Assembly (NCBI GenBank): GCA_944358565.1
Contig: CALVRK010000042.1
Coordinates: 1-8,766, forward strand
Direction of reading: 5' to 3'
DNA from: an uncultured Bacilli bacterium
GTDB lineage: Bacteria > Bacillota_I > Bacilli_A > RF39 > UBA660
Length of the DNA: 8,766 bases
In this document: one piece after another, positions 1-7,570 of the stretch
Position numbering within the stretch: position 1 is the stretch's first letter
Layout: each line of letters starts with the position of its first letter
The notes under the pieces: model-generated
Seen by the model: only the letters and a program-made list of their open reading frames with translations
What the model was told of the DNA's origin: nothing
The model's database searches: none
Program-made: the position numbers and the translations under genes

Positions 1-118
1 CTTGTGATAGGTTACTTTGTTGTTAATTCAAATGTTGTTGCGATTCCTGAGGTTGCTCATCACTTTGTGAACTTTGCTCTTGTGATTCACTACTTTGTTG
101 TTGATCCAATTGTTGTTG
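1..118 (-). repeat. imperfect direct repeat, 78-bp period, in a Gln-rich reading frame
   Basis: Positions 1-40 and 79-118 match at 33 of 40 bases. The 78-bp offset equals 26 codons, so the repeat keeps the minus-strand reading frame. The copies read QQQLDQQQSSESQ (79-118) and QQHLN-stop-QQSNLSQ (1-40). The repeat therefore arose within a coding sequence rather than in spacer DNA. The second copy runs into the window edge, so the total copy number cannot be seen. Confidence 0.7.
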
Positions 119-175
119 ATTTTCTTGTTCAGAAGTATCTTGTATTATGTCTTTTACATATTTCCAAAAATTCAT
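23..175 (-). CDS. small Gln/Ser-rich protein, probably truncated by a nonsense codon
   Basis: This frame encodes 50 residues, starting MNFWKYVKDIIQDTSEQ and then becoming almost entirely Q, S, E, D and N. The ATG at 173-175 follows an AAGG ribosome binding site (183-186 on the complement, 7-nt spacer). It lies 13 bp after the stop of the 138-aa gene, so the two are probably co-transcribed. The start has the look of a short amphipathic helix; the rest is low-complexity and probably disordered. The TAA at 23-25 sits exactly where the first repeat copy has a CAA glutamine codon. The same frame stays open and Gln/Ser-rich (QQSNLSQ) to the window edge. The natural product was therefore probably longer. 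I recognise no family. TAA is clearly used as a stop elsewhere here, so code reassignment is unlikely. Confidence 0.55.
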   Translation of the reverse strand: MNFWKYVKDIIQDTSEQENQQQLDQQQSSESQEQSSQSDEQPQESQQHLN

Positions 176-188
176 TTTAATACCTTAC

Positions 189-605
189 TTACTTTTTCTT
201 TTGCAATGTAAATATGTCTTGATCTTTAGATTCATTTAAATCATATACTTCTTCAACAAATTTTTTATCCCTTTTTGAATATTGATTATATGATGCTTGT
301 TTTTTAAACTTACCATCAAAAGTAAATACCCAAGGATGATATTTCCCATTTTCAAATACTTTCAAATCATTATAACAATGCCCTTCAATTCCAATTGCAT
401 CTATTCTATTTTGAGTTGGATAAACAACTTCCCTTTTACCATGTTCAGTATCAAAAATTAATATAAAACCAAAATGTTCTCCGCCAAACATAGCACCTGG
501 AACTAATGGATGTCCCTCTTTGCATTCTTCATCTGCCAATATCACATTTGAATCTTTACCTATCTTTATGCAAATAGGATCTTGCATTTTTGCCTCTAAA
601 TTCAT
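189..605 (-). CDS. hypothetical protein, 138 aa, unknown function
   Basis: This is an intact 138-aa frame. The start is well supported: the ATG at 603-605 follows a perfect GGAGG site (complement of 613-617) with a 7-nt spacer. There is no signal peptide or membrane segment. Residues 1-30 carry two cysteines and a charged stretch. Residues 35-95 look like a compact beta-rich fold, with G-G-E-H-F-G-F-I-L-I-F-D near residue 41 and an aromatic-rich segment, G-K-Y-H-P-W-V-F-T-F-D-G-K-F, near residue 87. The C-terminal third is charged and probably helical, ending in KKK. I do not recognise a family. It is the first gene of a minus-strand pair with the Gln-rich protein and is transcribed divergently from the LRR operon, sharing a 126-bp promoter region. 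That position allows a role as partner or regulator of the LRR proteins, but nothing in its sequence resembles a DNA-binding motif. Confidence 0.75.
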   Translation of the reverse strand: MNLEAKMQDPICIKIGKDSNVILADEECKEGHPLVPGAMFGGEHFGFILIFDTEHGKREVVYPTQNRIDAIGIEGHCYNDLKVFENGKYHPWVFTFDGKFKKQASYNQYSKRDKKFVEEVYDLNESKDQDIFTLQKKK

Positions 606-625
606 ACAACAACCTCCGACGGCTA

Positions 626-657
626 TTTATACTACCACATTTTCTTTATTTTAGCAA
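626..657 (-). promoter_or_regulatory. putative promoter for the 138-aa gene
   Basis: On the minus strand, TTGCTA (complement of 652-657) is followed 17 bp later by TAGTAT (complement of 629-634), which overlaps TATAAA (complement of 626-631). Both boxes are imperfect sigma-A matches. They sit about 20 bp upstream of the GGAGG site. In DNA this AT-rich such matches occur by chance, so the call rests mainly on position. Confidence 0.35.
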
Positions 658-675
658 TAAAATGCCTGTGTGTTA

Positions 676-703
676 TTGATTTTTTTCAAAAAAATGATAT
701 AAT
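676..703 (+). promoter_or_regulatory. sigma-A type promoter of the LRR operon, extended -10
   Basis: TTGATT (676-681) lies 16 bp from a perfect TATAAT (698-703). That hexamer is preceded by TG one base upstream (695-696), forming an extended -10 element. Transcription would start near 710, giving an mRNA leader of only about 20 nt. The leader contains a strong AAAAAGGGGG ribosome binding site (716-725), 6 nt before the ATG at 732. No operator-like inverted repeat is evident between the divergent promoters. Confidence 0.65.
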
Positions 704-731
704 AACTAACTACTGAAAAAGGGGGATTTTT

Positions 732-3700
732 ATGGTAGAAAATAATGAATGGATTAAAGTTGATAAAAATAAGACAATTAACCCTAATATCAAACCATTT
801 GAATATGCTGAGAGAAAGGATATTACTGAAGTAAATATTCCTAACGGTGTAACTACTATTGGAGAAAGAGCTTTTGCAAAATGTACTAATTTAAAAAAAT
901 TAATTATTCCAGATAGTGTTACTACAATTGGAGCAAGTGCTTTTAATGAATGTGAAAATTTAGAAGAAGTAGTTTTATCTAAAAATATAAAAAAATTAAA
1001 TTATAGAACATTTGCAGACTGTAAACGACTTAAAAAAATTATTATACCTGAAGGTATAGAAGAACTAGACTGGGCAGTTTTTTCAGGATGCGAAAATCTT
1101 GAAGAAATCGTTTTACCTAGCAGTATTAAAGTAATAAATAAACAATTATTTCTAAATTGTAAAAAATTAAAAAATATTATTCTACCAAAAAATATAACTT
1201 ATTTACCTGATGAATGTTTTAGAGGATGCAAAAATATAGATATAATTTTAGATGAAAATATAATTGAACTTGGAAATAGTGTTTTTAAAGATTGTCTTAA
1301 ATTATCTACTTATCCTTCACAAGTTGAAAAAGTAGGAAGTAATTGTTTTACAAATTGTAGAAATTTGAAAACAGTATTATTAAACAAAAAAATTGATGAA
1401 CTTAAAGAAGGAACTTTTGATGGTTGTGTAAACTTAACTTCCATCAACTACAATAATGATCAAAAAATAAGAATTAATAAAAAAGTATTTAGAAATTGTA
1501 AAAGTTTAACCTCTATTCCTAGTTTCATTGCTAATTTTAGTGATCAAGCATTTGAAAATTGTGAAGGTTTAACAGAAATTAATATTATAGACTCTACTAT
1601 TCCTTTTGCTTGTTTTAGGGGATGTACTAATTTGGTTACTATAAATAATCAAGATAAGATATTTAATTTAGGTGCATTTGCCTTCTCTGGTTGTGAAAGT
1701 TTAGAAGAAGTTTATTTAAGTTATACTAACGACATTGCACCAGAATCATTTAGTAATTGTAAAAAACTTACTAAAGTTAGATTAAATATGGGTGTTAGAA
1801 AAGTTGGATCAAGAGCTTTTTATAATTGTGAGAATTTAAAAGATATAAATTTACCTGATAACATTGATACTATTGGTAAAGAATCTTTTAGAAATTGTAA
1901 TTCTATTAGTTGCATAACAATACCTGCTAATCTTACATCTTTTGGAGATGGTGCATTTTCTTATATGGACTCTCTTGAAAGAATAGAAGTATCTCCACAC
2001 AATAAAACATTTATTACTCCTGATAATAAAATACTTATTCATCAAATGTACCAAAAATTAATGTTATATGCTAATGGATGTAAGGATAAATCATATTCTT
2101 TGAAAAATTATAATTTTAAACTTGACATGTTTAACCATGCACTTGTTAGACCAATTACAGGAATTGGTAAATATGCTTTTGCAGGAGCTAAACATCTTGA
2201 GGAATTAAATTTATGTTGTTGTACTACTGACATAGAACATACTGCATTTTATGATTGTCCAAAACTTAAAACTTTAAAAATTCACCCTATTGCATTTTAT
2301 ACAACTGGAGGATTTAATTTAAGAACTGATGGTAGATATTATTTTGAAGAAGCAGTAAAAACAAAACCTCAACTCCCATTTGAAATAGTTGAATTTTGTG
2401 AAAGTCCAAATGGAGAAGATAATTTAATTTGGATAAATCAAAATGCTCTACCTAAATTTAAGAATGTAACTAAAGTAATTTTACCTAAAGTTGGTAGTTA
2501 TTTTATAGGAGATAATGCCTTTCATGATTGTCCAAAACTTGAAGAAGTTGAGATACCAAATAATGTTACAAGCATTGGAAAATGTGCGTTCCCTACTTCT
2601 ACAAAATTAAAATTTGAAAATGGTTTACAACCAGAAGGGTTAATAGAATTAATACATAACGATCAATATATAGGCGATTATAAATTATATGTTTTAGAAG
2701 ATGGAACCTATTACATAGAGCAAGATGGTAAAATTACAACATTATCAAAGCAATACATTGATGAAGTATGTTCTCATTCAGAATGTATAAGAGATAACCC
2801 TGTTCTATTTATAGATTTTATGAATGATTTATTAGAACACGATTTAGGTATTAAATTTTTATTTAATGGAATTTTATTTGCAAATATGAGTTTAGAAAAC
2901 AGAAAAGTTCTTTTTGATAACTTAAATAAAAATGATAAATTTTTTATAAATGTTCTTAAAAATAGTAAATTACTTGATAAAAAGGATAATAATACTGAAT
3001 TGTTATTATCCAAAACTAATTTCCAATTAGTAATTGATTTCATTAATATATTAAGGAAATACAATATTGATCATCCATTATTACATAACAAATTCTTAAT
3101 GGCTAATTACGATTTAAGAAGTTTAGAAAGAATAATAAATCTTGATTTACCTTTATTAATTAAAACACTAGAAGATAGTAAATTATTTGATAATGATTTT
3201 ATAACACTTGTTGGAAATGAACATGAGGATAAAAGAGAAAGTTATTATTTAACTTACGAAATATTAAAAAATAATGTACTAGAAAAATTTATTAGATTAG
3301 CTAAGAAATATAATATTAAAGATAAATATTTATTTGAAAAACCATTTATATCAATAGCAGATAATCCATTAACGGAGCAATTATTTAAAATTTATGATGC
3401 AAACACTAAAAGATTATTAAAATCAAGTTTAGCAACTGAAACAAATATTGGATCAAAGGTCAATTTAAGTAGTTTAATGGTACTGATGAAGATTACTGGT
3501 GCATTAGAAGAAGATCCAATTATAAGACAACGAGCAAGTACATTTATAGTAGAAAAACTATTTGAAGAAAAAATTCCTAACGGAGAAAATAATGAATATA
3601 GAATTGTTGGAAACGATATTCATAGAATTTTTGATTTCTATGATTTAAGAGGCGAATTTGATGAAGAATTTGCACAATTCTTTTTAGAGAATTATCAAGA

Positions 3701-4580
3701 ACTAATAAAAGAGGAAAAACAAAAGTCAGGTTTTATTCAAAGAGTTTATTTAAACTTTAGAGAAATATCAAGAACTTCTACTTCAAATAAGGGATCTCAA
3801 AGACATTTAAAAGTTACTATTGATAAATGCAAAAGCTTTTTATCTAATGTTAAGTTTGATGGTGTAACTGAAGAAAATAAAGATTTTGCAGAATTAATTG
3901 GTGCTTGGTATGATACTAATACTGCTTGGATTAATGCACAAATAATTCATAATGAATCACTGAAAGCACCTAGAAATATCTTTACTGAAGAAACTATTGA
4001 TGAAGAAGGAAATATTATATATGATAATGATCCATCAAAGGATTTAAGAGAAGATATTAATCCAGACTTTTCTTATGAATGGTTACCTAAACAAGATTAT
4101 GATAATTTAATATTGGGAAAGTATTGCAGTTGTTGTGCTCATATAGAAGGTGCAGGTCAAGGAATCATGAGAGCAAGTATGATACTTGATTGTTGTCAAA
4201 ACTTAGTCATTAGAAATAATCTAGGACAAATAATTGCTAAATCAACTATATTTGTTAATAAAGAAAAAGGTTATGCAGTCTTTAATAATGTAGAAACATC
4301 TTTAAATTATAGGGATAAAATAGAACTTGGAAAGATTTATGAAGCATTTTTAAGAGGTGCAAATGCTTTTGTAGTTGCATATAATGAAAATCATAAAAGC
4401 ACTCCACTACACAATATTTCTATTGGAGCAAATAGAAATACAATTTTAGATTATTTAACAGATGCTAAACATCCAGTTGTAGATGTACAACAAGCACTAC
4501 AGTACGGATCTTACTCTCTTAGCGGAAGTGGATATAGTGGCGATTGGACGAGTAAACAAAGATTAGTTTTAAAAAGATAA
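732..4580 (+). CDS. large cytoplasmic LRR_5 (BspA-type) protein with conserved CxCCxH C-terminal domain, paralogue 1
   Basis: This encodes 1282 aa, starting at an ATG with a strong ribosome binding site. Residues about 31-418 are a near-continuous run of 22-24-residue LRR_5 repeats of the form I-P-x-x-V-x-x-I-G-x-x-A-F-x-x-C-x-x-L. Residues 419-465 form the loop typical of these arrays (SPHNKTFITPDNKILI). More repeats follow at about 473-515 and 575-620. A strand motif (LYVLEDGTYYIEQDG, about 652-666) precedes a helical region, about 680-1000. The part shared with its paralogue holds GNDIH (960-964), TSTS (1015-1018), GSQRHLKVTIDKC (1021-1033), APRNIFT (1079-1085) and the signature LGKYCSCCAH (1128-1137). 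After the signature come GAGxGIMRASMI, NLVIRN, IIAK-S-T and VNKEKGYAVFNNVE, and the protein ends in KQRLVLKR. There is no signal peptide, membrane helix or cell-wall anchor, so it is probably cytoplasmic. LRR_5 arrays bind proteins or other ligands. The C-terminal domain resembles in outline the Cys-then-IR pattern of PcfJ-type proteins, but that is a memory-based analogy. Its enzymatic activity, if any, is unknown. Confidence 0.85.
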   Translation: MVENNEWIKVDKNKTINPNIKPFEYAERKDITEVNIPNGVTTIGERAFAKCTNLKKLIIPDSVTTIGASAFNECENLEEVVLSKNIKKLNYRTFADCKRLKKIIIPEGIEELDWAVFSGCENLEEIVLPSSIKVINKQLFLNCKKLKNIILPKNITYLPDECFRGCKNIDIILDENIIELGNSVFKDCLKLSTYPSQVEKVGSNCFTNCRNLKTVLLNKKIDELKEGTFDGCVNLTSINYNNDQKIRINKKVFRNCKSLTSIPSFIANFSDQAFENCEGLTEINIIDSTIPFACFRGCTNLVTINNQDKIFNLGAFAFSGCESLEEVYLSYTNDIAPESFSNCKKLTKVRLNMGVRKVGSRAFYNCENLKDINLPDNIDTIGKESFRNCNSISCITIPANLTSFGDGAFSYMDSLERIEVSPHNKTFITPDNKILIHQMYQKLMLYANGCKDKSYSLKNYNFKLDMFNHALVRPITGIGKYAFAGAKHLEELNLCCCTTDIEHTAFYDCPKLKTLKIHPIAFYTTGGFNLRTDGRYYFEEAVKTKPQLPFEIVEFCESPNGEDNLIWINQNALPKFKNVTKVILPKVGSYFIGDNAFHDCPKLEEVEIPNNVTSIGKCAFPTSTKLKFENGLQPEGLIELIHNDQYIGDYKLYVLEDGTYYIEQDGKITTLSKQYIDEVCSHSECIRDNPVLFIDFMNDLLEHDLGIKFLFNGILFANMSLENRKVLFDNLNKNDKFFINVLKNSKLLDKKDNNTELLLSKTNFQLVIDFINILRKYNIDHPLLHNKFLMANYDLRSLERIINLDLPLLIKTLEDSKLFDNDFITLVGNEHEDKRESYYLTYEILKNNVLEKFIRLAKKYNIKDKYLFEKPFISIADNPLTEQLFKIYDANTKRLLKSSLATETNIGSKVNLSSLMVLMKITGALEEDPIIRQRASTFIVEKLFEEKIPNGENNEYRIVGNDIHRIFDFYDLRGEFDEEFAQFFLENYQELIKEEKQKSGFIQRVYLNFREISRTSTSNKGSQRHLKVTIDKCKSFLSNVKFDGVTEENKDFAELIGAWYDTNTAWINAQIIHNESLKAPRNIFTEETIDEEGNIIYDNDPSKDLREDINPDFSYEWLPKQDYDNLILGKYCSCCAHIEGAGQGIMRASMILDCCQNLVIRNNLGQIIAKSTIFVNKEKGYAVFNNVETSLNYRDKIELGKIYEAFLRGANAFVVAYNENHKSTPLHNISIGANRNTILDYLTDAKHPVVDVQQALQYGSYSLSGSGYSGDWTSKQRLVLKR
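822..1985 (+). repeat. LRR_5 coding repeat array of paralogue 1
   Basis: About 16 to 17 units of 66-72 bp encode the BspA-type repeat, recognisable by a recurring AF/CF/VF/TF/SF dipeptide followed by x-x-C-x-x-L. Some units are degenerate; for example, the one near residue 240-255 carries an inserted asparagine-rich loop. The units are diverged at DNA level, so this is an old array rather than a recently expanding tandem repeat. Confidence 0.75.
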
Positions 4581-4594
4581 AGGGGGTTTGCAAA

Positions 4595-7570
4595 ATGAAT
4601 AATACATATAGTAAAGAATCAAAGGTCATTATTATTCCAAATGGAACAAAAATAATAGATGATGAAGCATTTATGGATTTTACTAACCTTGAAGAAATAA
4701 TAATTCCTGATTCAGTTGAACATATAGGTAAAGCTGCATTCAAAGGATGTAGTTCTCTAAAAAAAGTCAGATTATCAAATAACATACACATACTAGAAGA
4801 CTTTGCTTTTAGTGAATGCGAAAGTTTAGAGGAAATAGATATTCCAAAATCATTACATTATTATTCTTATGGACTATTTAGTCATTGTCATAATTTAAAA
4901 AAAATAAACAATCATAACGAAATAGATTTTATAGAAGATTTAGCATTTTATGATTGTAAAAGTCTAACTGAATTTCATATATCAGATAATACAACAAGTA
5001 TTGGTAAAATGGCACTATATGGATGTGAAAATATAAAAGATATTCACATTCCAAAAAGTGTAGAGTTAATAGAATATGGTGCTTTATCACAAATGTCATC
5101 ATTAGAAAAAATAACAGTTGATTCAGAAAATACTAAATATTTTACTGAAGATAATGATACAGTTCTTATATCAAAGGATGGAATGATAATACAATATGCA
5201 ATTAATTGTGATCGTGAGGAATTTATTGTAGGATACTATATTGAATCATTTGGAAATACTGTTGATGAAAATGGTAACACTATTCCTTTAGAAAGTACTG
5301 CACTAATATATAATATTGCAGATTACGCTTTTGCAGGGGCTAAAAAATTAAAAAAATTATATTTAGCATCTGAAGTTGAAGGTATAGGAGGTAAATCATT
5401 TCTTGGATGTGATAATCTAAAAGATTTAGAAATATTTCACTCGAGTTATGGAGATGCTTTATCATTACATATTCACAAACCATTTAATGAAGAAGCAGAA
5501 ATTCCATTTGAAAACATTACTATTGATGATGGAATAAAAACATTATGTGGTAAATTATCGGACTTATTTAAAAATGCTAAAAACATTACTCTACCCTCTA
5601 CATTAGAACATATAGGTGAAGATATTTTTTTAAAATCAAAATCTTTAAAATATTTAAAAATACCTGAAAATATTAAAATGATTAGTCCTAATACATTTAA
5701 TCCTGAAATAGAGCTAGAATTTCCTACTTTTGGAATATTAAAAGGTAGTTCGTTTAATATGCTACAAACAAAGACTAGCGAAGATTATTATATTAGTCAT
5801 CATGATAGAGGAAACATTAGAATATTTTCATTAAAAGATGGAACATATTATGTTAAAATTGATGATTATGATACAGTAAAAGTAGATAGAGATGAAATAG
5901 TAAACCTTTCTAATAGTTCAAGCATTATGGCTGATAAACCTGATGACTTTATAATGTATATAATAGATCTATTAAGTATTAATGTTGAAAGCAGTAGAAT
6001 TTTAACAAGTATATGGACTGATCCAAAGTTGGAAGAACTTTTTAATAAATTTGTAAATGACTGTGATTATGTAAAAGAAATTGCCGAGAAAAAAACATCA
6101 AGAACAATTAGAGAAATATTAGATTATAGTGGTATATATGATGAATTTTTATTTACTGGAATGATGATGAGAAAAATAAGTAAAGAAGAAATGGTTAAAG
6201 TAATATCAAATTATAATGATTCAATAAATAGGTTTTTTAGATTATCTCCTATTGATGCTGATTATGATGTTGTCATTAATGTTGATAGTTTAATTAGATA
6301 TTGTAATTTATTAGAGAGGTATCAACGATACGATAAATTTCTTTATAATCCAGTATTTATTAATCGCATAAGCTATCAAAATCAAGAATTATTGATTAAA
6401 TATTTTAATAAAAACATCAAACGCCTACTTATAAGCAGTAAAACTTTAAATGATAAATATGGCGAAAATCTAAATGATTTATTAAAATTATGTAATTCAC
6501 TAGGTATATTTTGCGATGAAGAAAGGTTAAGCCAAAGAATGAGTACTTTCCTAAACGAAAGGGTTTTTAACGAAAAAGAATCTACCCATGTTTTAGGAAA
6601 TGATATACACTCTATGTTTGGCGAAATTAAGCCTCGTGATGAGGTAGATTATGAATTTGTACTATTCTTTGTAGAAAATTATGAAAAACTTGTAGAATTA
6701 GAGAAACAAAAATCTGGTATTATTGCAAGAATATATAATGCTTTTAGAGATATTTCAAAAACATCTACATCACATAGAGGATCTCAAAGACATTTGAAAG
6801 TTACTATTGATAAATGTTTAGATTACTTTTTAGCAGAAAGATTTGAAGGTGTAACTGAAGAAAATAAAGATTTAGCACAATTGTTACAAAAATATTATTC
6901 TGAACCTTATGCTTTAAGTATAGGAGAAATGATTACAAAACAAAGTCAAGATGCTCCTAGAAATATTTTTACTAAAATTGAATATGATGAAAATGGGGAT
7001 CCGATTTATTCTTATGATAGCAGTGAAGATTTAGTAGAACATAATATAGATGAATTTTCATACGAATGGCTACCAAAACAAGATTATGACAATTTAATAT
7101 TAGGAAAATATTGTAGTTGCTGTGCTCATTTACTTGGTGCAGGTGCAGGTATCATGAGAGCAAGTATGATTTTAAACAATTGTCAAAATCTTGTTATAAG
7201 AAATACAAGTAATGAAATAATTGCTAAAATGACTATTTATGTAAATAAAGAAGAAGGTTATGCAGTTTTCAATACCACTGAAGTAAGTTCAATCTATCGT
7301 GATGCCGATAGTTTAGATAAAATATATAAGGCGTTTTTAAGAGGTACTAAAGCATTTGTAGAAAGATATAACGCAAATAATGATATTCCTATAACAATTG
7401 TTTCTATTGGAGAATATAGAAATATATTAAAAGAACATTTAGGGGATATAGAAACTAAACTTTTATCTACACCAAATTATTCTTGTTATGGTTACTATGC
7501 AGGAGATAAAAGTGTTGGTACTCATGATGGAGATTGTAAAAATAAACAAATATTAGTATTAAAAAAATAA
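4595..7570 (+). CDS. large cytoplasmic LRR_5 protein with conserved CxCCxH C-terminal domain, paralogue 2
   Basis: This encodes 991 aa. The ATG lies 14 nt after the upstream stop. Its ribosome binding site AAAGGGGG (4579-4586) overlaps that TAA, so the two genes are translationally close partners in one operon. Residues about 8-172 hold some seven LRR_5 repeats. The insert loop follows at 173-205 (VDSENTKYFTEDNDTVLIS), and further repeats lie at about 238-282 and 328-370. The strand motif (FSLKDGTYYVKIDDYD, 411-426) and a helical middle (about 450-720) follow. The shared C-terminal part has GNDIH (668-672), TSTS (723-726), GSQRHLKVTIDKC (729-741), APRNIFT (787-793), LGKYCSCCAH (836-845), GAGAGIMRASMI, NLVIRN, VNKEEGYAVFN and the tail KQILVLKK. 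It is 291 aa shorter than paralogue 1, mainly because of fewer LRR units. There is no signal peptide or membrane segment. I infer the same output domain with a different recognition surface. Confidence 0.85.
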   Translation: MNNTYSKESKVIIIPNGTKIIDDEAFMDFTNLEEIIIPDSVEHIGKAAFKGCSSLKKVRLSNNIHILEDFAFSECESLEEIDIPKSLHYYSYGLFSHCHNLKKINNHNEIDFIEDLAFYDCKSLTEFHISDNTTSIGKMALYGCENIKDIHIPKSVELIEYGALSQMSSLEKITVDSENTKYFTEDNDTVLISKDGMIIQYAINCDREEFIVGYYIESFGNTVDENGNTIPLESTALIYNIADYAFAGAKKLKKLYLASEVEGIGGKSFLGCDNLKDLEIFHSSYGDALSLHIHKPFNEEAEIPFENITIDDGIKTLCGKLSDLFKNAKNITLPSTLEHIGEDIFLKSKSLKYLKIPENIKMISPNTFNPEIELEFPTFGILKGSSFNMLQTKTSEDYYISHHDRGNIRIFSLKDGTYYVKIDDYDTVKVDRDEIVNLSNSSSIMADKPDDFIMYIIDLLSINVESSRILTSIWTDPKLEELFNKFVNDCDYVKEIAEKKTSRTIREILDYSGIYDEFLFTGMMMRKISKEEMVKVISNYNDSINRFFRLSPIDADYDVVINVDSLIRYCNLLERYQRYDKFLYNPVFINRISYQNQELLIKYFNKNIKRLLISSKTLNDKYGENLNDLLKLCNSLGIFCDEERLSQRMSTFLNERVFNEKESTHVLGNDIHSMFGEIKPRDEVDYEFVLFFVENYEKLVELEKQKSGIIARIYNAFRDISKTSTSHRGSQRHLKVTIDKCLDYFLAERFEGVTEENKDLAQLLQKYYSEPYALSIGEMITKQSQDAPRNIFTKIEYDENGDPIYSYDSSEDLVEHNIDEFSYEWLPKQDYDNLILGKYCSCCAHLLGAGAGIMRASMILNNCQNLVIRNTSNEIIAKMTIYVNKEEGYAVFNTTEVSSIYRDADSLDKIYKAFLRGTKAFVERYNANNDIPITIVSIGEYRNILKEHLGDIETKLLSTPNYSCYGYYAGDKSVGTHDGDCKNKQILVLKK
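4619..5110 (+). repeat. LRR_5 coding repeat array of paralogue 2
   Basis: About seven consecutive LRR_5 units are seen here (IIIPNGTKIIDDEAF onward), fewer than half the number in the first array of the upstream paralogue. Each keeps the I-P-x-x-V-x-x-I...AF-x-x-C-x-x-L pattern. The array ends at the N-T-K-Y-F loop that also closes the first array of paralogue 1. Confidence 0.7.

Noticed and set aside
1..118. CRISPR-like array
   Set aside because: Only two imperfect copies, a period that is a multiple of three, and a Gln-rich translation: this is a coding tandem repeat.
1851..2054. 67-codon open frame on the minus strand
   Set aside because: It lies wholly inside the LRR gene, has no ribosome site, and its K/R/I/S-rich translation is the complement of LRR codons.
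2774..3064. 96-codon open frame on the minus strand
   Set aside because: Antisense to the helical region of paralogue 1. Its Leu/Phe/Ser-rich translation is what AT-rich antisense DNA gives. No start signals.
732..4580. Secreted BspA-like adhesin
   Set aside because: The LRR type fits, but there is no signal peptide, lipobox or wall anchor, and the C-terminal domain is cysteine-bearing and unlike surface anchoring domains.
4519..4791. 90-codon hydrophobic open frame on the minus strand across the junction of the two LRR genes
   Set aside because: Apparent membrane-like content comes from antisense reading of LRR codons. No promoter or ribosome site, and it covers the 3' and 5' ends of two well-supported genes.
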